A program made the translations under genes and the position numbers. 7,907 bases of DNA from Flavobacteriales bacterium UBA7690. Lineage in GTDB: Bacteria; Bacteroidota; Bacteroidia; Flavobacteriales_F; PHOS-HE28. Each line of letters starts with the position of its first letter. Within the stretch, counting starts at the first letter, position 1. The DNA lies in contig DLGQ01000099.1 in assembly GCA_002482775.1 (NCBI GenBank), forward strand, positions 84,838 to 92,744. The letters are read 5' to 3'. Below are positions 1 to 4,167 of the stretch, one piece after another. A model generated the notes under the pieces. It did not search any database. It was not told where the DNA came from and saw only the letters and a program-made list of their open reading frames with translations.

Positions 1-14
1 GGGGGGGGGGGGGG
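1..14. repeat. Poly-G run at the left edge
   Basis: The window begins with 14 consecutive G residues, then A. No gene needs this run. Its place at the extreme end suggests a contig terminus produced by low-signal sequencing or an assembly break rather than biology. The bases just inside it are ordinary mixed sequence. Confidence 0.6.
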
Positions 15-232
15 AGGTGTAAAGGGATTGACGCGCGGGTGGTTTAGGAAGTTCTGGAGTTGCACATACTGCGCTAGTATGGTTGGTAAGTATGGAACAA
101 AGTGCGCAGAGTCTGAGGAGGGGTTTTGCGCTTAGCTGAAGCAATGAGGATGGCCATTCACATTGCATGCGAAGTGGCGCTACATAAGCGTTATTAACAT
201 GAGCAGGTCATCTACGTAATAGATGCTCAAGA
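15..232. other. Left-edge non-coding stretch
   Basis: I see no supportable gene here. One plus frame and one minus frame stay open toward the left edge for about 45 codons. Neither has an ATG start with convincing protein content, and the minus frame translates into proline from the poly-G run. The stretch lies downstream of the minus-strand secreted-protein cluster and holds a small dyad next to that cluster's last stop codon. Confidence 0.4.
209..225 (-). terminator. Weak hairpin after the secreted-protein cluster
   Basis: A perfect 6-bp inverted repeat (CATCTA / TAGATG) with a 5-nt loop starts 7 bases past the stop codon of the 464-residue gene. GAG at 201-203 and CTC at 226-228 could extend the stem across a bulge. 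No T-run follows on the minus strand, so an intrinsic terminator is only a guess from position. Confidence 0.25.
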
Positions 233-1627
233 TCATGGGGTCGAACGAGATTGGGATGTGACTATAAGGGCCGTCCTCTCATCGTTCAATGCGACGACCC
301 GGCCAGTATCATCCATGGACAGCGAACTCCAGTTCACCCCATTGATATCCAATGGCCTGTTGTCAATTAGGCGCATAGTGAGTGTTTCGAAACGAGCCAG
401 GTGTAGTTTGCCCTTCCAGGAGTAGACCAGATTCAGGTGCTCGTTGACTACATGGAGGCATTGGGTATAATATGCCTCTGGGTGCATACCTATATCCCTT
501 GATGCAAGTGAAAGTACTTCGGTAAAGTCGGTCTCTTGGCAAGTACTCATGTTAATGAGAGCTGGAACGATCCCGCAAATGAAGTAGGGTCCGGCCATGG
601 ATCCGGCTGCTAGAAATGAGCCAAATCCTCTCGCCTCAAGAGCCTTCGGGTAAACGCATCCGTCATAGGATTCGTCGAGATCGACAGATTCCTTGGTGAG
701 TATGAAGCGTAGAAAGAATCTCTTGTCCCAAGGTTCAGATTCATCCATCGGACTGAAGGAGCTGTATAGACCCATATCAGTCAGACTTGATGATTCGGGT
801 GCCACCTGCGTATAACCAGCATAGGATGCTGGAAGGCTTGGCATCTTGCGGGGTATCCTGAAGAAGCCATCGGCGTATTCCACGAAAATGTCCTTGCTCG
901 TCACATCCTTTCGGATCTGAACCACACAATTGAAGGAGCTCGATTCTGCATCAGTAAAATGCAGGTCAAGGAGATTCTTTATGATCAATGTGCCGGGTAT
1001 GGACGCGCGTTCTGTTTCAAACCAAGTGTCATTAATGAGCCCACCGAGTTGTGCAAGTAGGGTTGAAGTAAGCTCAGTGCTTGGCGCAGGGTCGTTCTTG
1101 GAACGTGGCTTTCGATCGACGAGGTAGAGACCCACCAGAAACTCGTCGTACAGTGCAGTATAGCGATTGTTGGACCAGGAGTGAGTGGAGGCGCTGAGGG
1201 GTATCGAGATGCTGATGGAGTCGGGTTGTGCGCGAAGACTCTCCCAAGCGTTTATGATGAGATCCAAGTTGGCTGGAAGGTCATCCAAGGCACCATGATG
1301 CGTGCTGCGGTCCAGACTAACATAGCTATATGATGATGCGCCGTATGCCGCATATGATTTACGCATCTCTTGTTCACTCCTGAACCCGATGGAGATGTTC
1401 CTGGGAATTGGATCGCCAACAAGACGCTTCAGAACTGCTTGGTGTATCGAAGAATCGTTCCGTGAGAAGTTGATCTGAACGGATAGCTCTGGAGGAACTG
1501 ACCGTAGGGCAGCCAATCCGGCGGAGTGGCTTGCACACTGCCCAGTATTCACATAGGCGAATAAGGTGTCATATTGTGCTGAGGTAGCAAAGGTAATGAG
1601 AAGACTCAGTAAGGTGTACGCACGCAT
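233..1627 (-). CDS. Secreted protein of unknown function, 464 aa
   Basis: I do not recognise a named family. The ATG at 1627 gives a clean Sec signal peptide: MRAYTLLSLLITFATSA, then Q18, with cleavage likely after A17. The product should therefore be exported to the periplasm, outer surface or medium; there is no lipobox cysteine. Just after the signal, a hydrophobic strand is followed by a single cysteine and a helix-like stretch (LFAYVNTGQCASHSAGLAAL, about 22-41). This recalls the start of a thioredoxin-like fold with one cysteine instead of a CxxC pair. Further cysteines occur in FNC, DGC, FIC, STC and TQC (C390) contexts. The last third (about 390-458) reads as short beta-strands with WKGK and DDTGRVVAL turns, as in a beta-propeller blade. 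Both structural readings are inference. It is the last gene of a minus-strand cluster, 52 bases after two small cysteine-rich secreted proteins, and a hairpin lies in that gap. Confidence 0.75.
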   Translation of the reverse strand: MRAYTLLSLLITFATSAQYDTLFAYVNTGQCASHSAGLAALRSVPPELSVQINFSRNDSSIHQAVLKRLVGDPIPRNISIGFRSEQEMRKSYAAYGASSYSYVSLDRSTHHGALDDLPANLDLIINAWESLRAQPDSISISIPLSASTHSWSNNRYTALYDEFLVGLYLVDRKPRSKNDPAPSTELTSTLLAQLGGLINDTWFETERASIPGTLIIKNLLDLHFTDAESSSFNCVVQIRKDVTSKDIFVEYADGFFRIPRKMPSLPASYAGYTQVAPESSSLTDMGLYSSFSPMDESEPWDKRFFLRFILTKESVDLDESYDGCVYPKALEARGFGSFLAAGSMAGPYFICGIVPALINMSTCQETDFTEVLSLASRDIGMHPEAYYTQCLHVVNEHLNLVYSWKGKLHLARFETLTMRLIDNRPLDINGVNWSSLSMDDTGRVVALNDERTALIVTSQSRSTP

Positions 1628-1645
1628 TTCCGGTTCAATTATTAG

Positions 1646-1670
1646 GCATGGGCGGAACTTCCGCCCATGC
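1646..1670. other. Perfect intergenic hairpin in the cluster
   Basis: Two 12-base arms (GCATGGGCGGAA and its exact reverse complement) flank a single C, which gives about 11 bp of GC-rich stem with a 3-nt loop. It occupies about half of the 52-base gap between the second small secreted gene and the 464-residue gene. Neither strand has a T-run after the stem, so it is not a classical intrinsic terminator. It may stabilise the 3' end of the upstream message, act as a processing site, or partly attenuate transcription into the large gene. It could also be a dispersed repeat. Confidence 0.6.
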
Positions 1671-1679
1671 TCAACCTAC

Positions 1680-2027
1680 CTATTTCTTCTCTATGAACTT
1701 AATGATGGATTCTCGGCCATCCTTCCACCATCCTCCATACCCGATGAAGTCAATGGTATGGACAGTCTGGCCACTCTCGCCAATGACTTCGACACGCCCC
1801 TGCGAGGTGGACTTGAGCTCGGAAAGTGTGCGGAGATCAGCCAGCCGCACGCACGGAGAGTTGTTGGCGTTCATGCATTGGATAATAGCTCCGCCGTGTT
1901 GATCATAGCCTTTGAACTTACCGGGTCCACATGGTTCATGACATGCGTCGCCGCCGCCTTGAGACTGGGCAAGTCCGTTCAGTGAAGCTGTCAGTATGAC
2001 CACAGTGGTTAGTATGAAGTTTTTCAT
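1680..2027 (-). CDS. Small secreted four-cysteine protein, 115 aa
   Basis: No known family was recognised. The ATG at 2027 opens an N-terminal Sec signal peptide (MKNFILTTVVILTASLNGLA, cleavage likely before Q21). The mature protein of about 95 residues has cysteines at 29, 33, 51 and 59 in the pattern C-x3-C-G-P ... C-M ... P-C, which suggests two disulfides. Downstream is a short strand-rich segment (LKSTSQGRVEVIGESGQTV) and a C-terminal IEKK. It is clearly paralogous to the preceding gene: they share CxEP, CGP, F-x-G, D, G, CM, PC, an LK..S.G...V....G stretch and a terminal KK. It starts 3 bases after the stop of that gene, so translational coupling is likely. Its mRNA probably continues toward the 464-residue gene through a hairpin. 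Confidence 0.72.
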   Translation of the reverse strand: MKNFILTTVVILTASLNGLAQSQGGGDACHEPCGPGKFKGYDQHGGAIIQCMNANNSPCVRLADLRTLSELKSTSQGRVEVIGESGQTVHTIDFIGYGGWWKDGRESIIKFIEKK

Positions 2028-2030
2028 GGC

Positions 2031-2402
2031 CTATTTCTTTTGAAGGTTCTTGAAGCGCAATTCCACCGCTCCATCAACGGTCTCTTGACCCAAATACGAA
2101 TCATACGTGTAAGTGCCAGTTGGTCGGCCTTGATCGTCTAGAACATCAAGAATACCGCCGCTTCCGACTTTTAGATTCTTTACACCGCCACCAGCGCTTA
2201 CAATGCACGGGTAAGGATTATTTGCCATGCATCGTATGAGAGCGGTTCCGTACTTGTCGTTACCCCTGAACTGTGCCGGGCCACAAGGCGGCTCGTCGCA
2301 TGTCGCCTGTTGAGCTTGCGCACTGGATCCGGCTAGAAATGCTAACGTGATAATGGTGATGGGAAGATACGCCATGTGCTTAATGTTTCCCCCACCCTTC
2401 AT
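2031..2402 (-). CDS. Small secreted four-cysteine protein, 123 aa
   Basis: No known family was recognised. The frame is open upstream to 2516, but that extension crosses the divergent promoter region and has no signal-like content. I prefer the ATG at 2402 because MKGGGNIKHM supplies the basic n-region for the hydrophobic core (LPITIITLAFLAGSSAQA). The ATG at 2375 (114 aa) is possible but leaves the signal peptide without a positive charge. The mature part has cysteines 35, 40, 58 and 66 in a C-x4-C-G-P ... C-M-x6-P-C layout. A strand and turn region (LKVGSGGILDVLDDQGRPTG) and a C-terminal QKK follow. It is the first gene of the cluster and a paralog of the next gene. Possible roles are a disulfide-stabilised secreted effector, a binding protein or a peptide substrate of the downstream large protein. 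None is shown by the sequence. Confidence 0.68.
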   Translation of the reverse strand: MKGGGNIKHMAYLPITIITLAFLAGSSAQAQQATCDEPPCGPAQFRGNDKYGTALIRCMANNPYPCIVSAGGGVKNLKVGSGGILDVLDDQGRPTGTYTYDSYLGQETVDGAVELRFKNLQKK

Positions 2403-2446
2403 TGAGCGGGTTGCACAAACGTGTTGGCAAGTCGGTGCAAAACCGG

Positions 2447-2461
2447 TTCGGCCACACCGAA
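2447..2461. promoter_or_regulatory. Operator-like dyad 1
   Basis: TTCGG-N5-CCGAA forms a perfect inverted repeat in the divergent intergenic region upstream of the small secreted genes. Its inner CGG-N5-CCG core matches a second dyad centred exactly 20 bp away. Two copies on about the same helical face would suit a dimeric HTH regulator, and the neighbouring XRE protein is the obvious candidate. Binding is inferred only. Confidence 0.45.
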
Positions 2462-2465
2462 GATA
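2458..2465 (-). promoter_or_regulatory. -7-like box for the secreted-protein cluster
   Basis: On the minus strand this reads TATCTTCG, a one-base departure from the Bacteroidota TAnnTTTG element. A start site about 7 bases downstream would leave a leader of about 49 nt before the ATG at 2402. No clear TTG -33 element is seen at the expected distance. The box overlaps the right half of dyad 1 and abuts dyad 2, so a protein bound there would block it. Confidence 0.3.
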
Positions 2466-2482
2466 ATCCGGGATATCCGGAT
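2466..2482. promoter_or_regulatory. Operator-like dyad 2
   Basis: ATCCGG-N5-CCGGAT is a perfect 6-bp inverted repeat with the same 5-base spacer as dyad 1. It sits between two outward-facing -7-like boxes, and CGAA / TTCG on its flanks extends the symmetry imperfectly. This placement would let one bound regulator control both the XRE gene and the secreted-protein cluster. The function is inferred from arrangement. Confidence 0.5.
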
Positions 2483-2489
2483 ACATTCG
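2482..2489 (+). promoter_or_regulatory. -7-like box for the XRE regulator gene
   Basis: TACATTCG differs from TAnnTTTG at one base. A start about 7 bases downstream would give a leader of about 50 nt to the ATG at 2546, nearly mirroring the minus-strand arrangement. No TTG -33 element is evident. A one-mismatch box of this kind also arises by chance, so confidence is low. Confidence 0.3.
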
Positions 2490-2545
2490 TAACGTCCTCT
2501 CCCCGTAATGCTCCAAAACATCATGTGCAACCTACAACACCATCG

Positions 2546-2971
2546 ATGCAGGATCCATTCAAGCTGGGAGAGAAGCTGCGGCAGTTCCGCGTGCATTTCA
2601 ATTTTACCCAAGAATATGTAGCGGCAACGCTGCACGTGCCCAAGAGCACGTACTGCGAATATGAAAAGGGCGGAAGCCCGGTGCCCAACCACTTGGTGCT
2701 GAGAGCCGCCGCGCTTTTCCAAGTCAGTCCGGAGGTGTTCTTCACCACCGCCCCGCTGGAACTAGGCACGAAGCGCACCGATGTAGGAACGGCACACGTA
2801 CCGAACGTTCCCCAGGATATGATGGGGGCATTCCTGCGAGCGACCGACGAGCGGGAGGAGAAGCTTTTCGAATTCATGAAAGCCCAAGCTTCAACAATGA
2901 ATGAGCAAGCGGCCATGATCGCGAGGCTTTTGCGGGGGGGGCTGAATGAGCATCTGTGGTCTCCTAGGTGA
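2546..2971 (+). CDS. XRE-family HTH transcriptional regulator, 141 aa
   Basis: An N-terminal Cro/C1-type helix-turn-helix occupies about residues 7-66. It is seen in LGEKLRQFR, then the FTQEYVAATLHVPKSTYCEYEKG recognition region (20-42), then LVLRAAALFQVSPEVFF, where the typical L-x-x-[IL]A-x-x-[FL]xV-x-x-x-x-F pattern closes the fold. A linker follows, then a charged amphipathic helix at about 95-129 (EREEKLFEFMKAQ ...) that may form a coiled coil for dimerisation. I chose the ATG at 2546. The frame extends upstream to a TTG at 2402, but those 48 codons run through the dyads and encode no recognisable domain. The gene is divergent from the secreted-protein cluster and probably regulates it and itself through the dyads between them. 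It ends 7 bases from the convergent dprA stop. An 8-G tract lies 10 codons before its stop. Confidence 0.88.
   Translation: MQDPFKLGEKLRQFRVHFNFTQEYVAATLHVPKSTYCEYEKGGSPVPNHLVLRAAALFQVSPEVFFTTAPLELGTKRTDVGTAHVPNVPQDMMGAFLRATDEREEKLFEFMKAQASTMNEQAAMIARLLRGGLNEHLWSPR
2934..2941 (+). repeat. 8-G homopolymer inside the XRE gene
   Basis: Eight consecutive Gs encode part of R130-G131-G132 of the regulator. A one-base slip would change only the last 10 or so residues, past the HTH and the predicted coiled coil. It may be a slippage site or simply a sequencing-sensitive homopolymer. Confidence 0.85.
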
Positions 2972-2978
2972 ACGCTCC

Positions 2979-4085
2979 TCAATTCAACTGATACACCTTC
3001 CCTGGCAAGCTCCTTACCACGCCGTTGAATTCCATGTTCAATAGTAGGCCGGCCACTTTGCCTTGCGCCCACTTGCTCTGCGCGCACAGTTCATCGATGT
3101 GTATGCTGCCACTTGTCCTTATGATGTCCACCAACGACTGCTCTTCCGGCATTAGTTCTGCGAAGAGCGCCGCTTGCACGGGTACTTTCTTCTTTTTCGG
3201 CAACCACTCCATCAAAGTGATCACATCCTTCGCGTTGTTCACCAGTGCGGCTTTGTTCTGTTGGATCAGTTTGTTGCAACCCTCGCTGCGCGGATCAGTC
3301 GGTCTTCCTGGGAAGGCGAACACCTCGCGGTCATAACTGCTGGCGATGTCGGTGGTGATGAGGCTGCCACCTTTCGGGCCGCTCTCCACCACGATGGTGC
3401 AATCGCTGAGACCGGCGATCACCCGGTTGCGCGCGGGGAAGTTGCCGGGTGCGAAGGGCGAGCCGCTCGTGAGTTCGCTCACCAACGCGCCGTGCTTCAC
3501 CATTTCCTTCGCGGTGGCCGCATGTTCCCCGGGGTAGAGCTTGTCCAAGCCGTGCGCCACACAGCCGATCGTAGGCATGTCGTTCTTCAACGCTGTGCGG
3601 TGTGCCACGATGTCGATACCGTAGGCCAAGCCGCTCACGATGGTGGCTTTGCATTCTTTCAGGCCTTCGACCAGTTCCACGCAGAGGCGCTTTCCTTGTT
3701 CCGTTGGTGTACGTGTGCCCACGATGCTCACCATGTGTGCGGTATCGAATTCAACGTTGCCGTTCACGAAGAGGATCACCGGTGCATCCTCGGCTTGCTT
3801 CAACCGGCGCGGGTAGTCCGCATCCAGGTAGAACAGCGCACGCAACTTGTGCTTGCGGATGTACTCGACCTCTTTCTCGGCGGCGGGGATCACCTTCTTG
3901 TCGGTGATGCTGGCGATGAGTTTCGGCCCTATGCCGGGCACTTTCTCCAACGTGTTCTTCAACTTCTTATCCGTGAAGATGGGTTCCACGCCACCACAGT
4001 AGGCCACCAGGTTGCGGGCGTTGACCGGTCCGATGCCTTTGAGCATGGACAGCGCTATGCGGTGGATGAGTTCTTGTTCTCCCAT
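2979..4085 (-). CDS. dprA: DNA processing protein DprA (DNA-protecting), 368 aa
   Basis: DprA binds incoming single-stranded DNA in the cytoplasm during natural transformation and loads RecA on it. Domains read in order. There are helix-hairpin-helix motifs in the N-terminal ~70 residues (LKGIGPVNARNL at 15-26, VPGIGPKL at 49-56). The Rossmann-like DprA/Smf core spans about 80-290, with SIVGTR (R125), IVSGLAYGIDIVAH (149-162), FPARNRVIAGLS (216-227) and GPKGGSLITTDIA (236-248) followed by FAFPG. A C-terminal winged-helix-like domain covers about 305-366 (IHIDELC ... LLLNMEFNGVVRSLPGKVYQL). The length is normal for the three-domain form, and the start at MGEQELI fits the family. It converges on the XRE gene and is divergent from the receptor gene. 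dprA is widespread even in species not known to be competent, so competence cannot be concluded. Confidence 0.96.
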   Translation of the reverse strand: MGEQELIHRIALSMLKGIGPVNARNLVAYCGGVEPIFTDKKLKNTLEKVPGIGPKLIASITDKKVIPAAEKEVEYIRKHKLRALFYLDADYPRRLKQAEDAPVILFVNGNVEFDTAHMVSIVGTRTPTEQGKRLCVELVEGLKECKATIVSGLAYGIDIVAHRTALKNDMPTIGCVAHGLDKLYPGEHAATAKEMVKHGALVSELTSGSPFAPGNFPARNRVIAGLSDCTIVVESGPKGGSLITTDIASSYDREVFAFPGRPTDPRSEGCNKLIQQNKAALVNNAKDVITLMEWLPKKKKVPVQAALFAELMPEEQSLVDIIRTSGSIHIDELCAQSKWAQGKVAGLLLNMEFNGVVRSLPGKVYQLN

Positions 4086-4104
4086 GGCCAGAAGGGCCTT
4101 TTTC

Positions 4105-4112
4105 TACATTTA
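4105..4112 (+). promoter_or_regulatory. -7-like box upstream of the receptor operon
   Basis: TACATTTA matches TAnnTTTG except at the last base. It lies in the 82-bp gap between dprA and the receptor gene and would give a leader of about 50 nt to the ATG at 4168. No TTG at the right -33 distance was found; the nearest, at 4074, is too far. Confidence 0.3.
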
Positions 4113-4151
4113 CCACAGCCCAATGGCTGCACAACGGAATGGGAGAGTTCA

Positions 4152-4159
4152 CGAATATA
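4152..4159 (-). promoter_or_regulatory. -7-like box upstream of dprA
   Basis: The minus strand reads TATATTCG, one base from TAnnTTTG, with an inferred leader of about 60 nt to the dprA ATG. It sits only 8 bases ahead of the receptor start codon, so its -33 region would fall inside the receptor gene, where no TTG is visible. Weak support. Confidence 0.2.
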
Positions 4160-4167
4160 GTCGCACC

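Noticed and set aside
1566..1985. Plus-strand frame of 139 codons opposite the small secreted gene
   Set aside because: It spans the intergenic hairpin and overlaps two minus-strand genes with signal peptides. No domain is visible.
2403..2516. Upstream extension of the first small secreted protein to an ATG at 2516
   Set aside because: It would place 38 non-signal residues in front of a good signal peptide and cover the regulatory region.
2409..2532. 8-base inverted repeat GGTTGCAC / GTGCAACC bracketing the divergent intergenic region
   Set aside because: The arms are short and over 100 bases apart. There are no target duplications or mobile genes, so chance or a minor regulatory role is as likely as anything.
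2402..2545. TTG-initiated extension of the XRE protein
   Set aside because: The 48 extra residues precede a complete HTH domain, have no recognisable content and run through the dyads and promoter-like boxes.
2972..2978. Shared terminator between the XRE gene and dprA
   Set aside because: Only 7 bases separate the stop codons, and I found no stem-loop with a T-run there.
4086..4103. GGCC-N5-GGCC followed by TTTTT on the plus strand
   Set aside because: A 4-bp stem is too short for a convincing terminator, and no plus-strand gene ends just upstream of it.
3174..4160. Long plus-strand open frame antisense to dprA (328 codons)
   Set aside because: dprA on the other strand is unmistakable across its full length. 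The antisense frame is rich in His, Val and Arg with no recognisable domain, typical of a shadow in GC-rich sequence.
4012..4167. N-terminal extension of the receptor reading frame
   Set aside because: It overlaps the 5' end of dprA antisense and would bury an excellent signal peptide that begins at the ATG at 4168.
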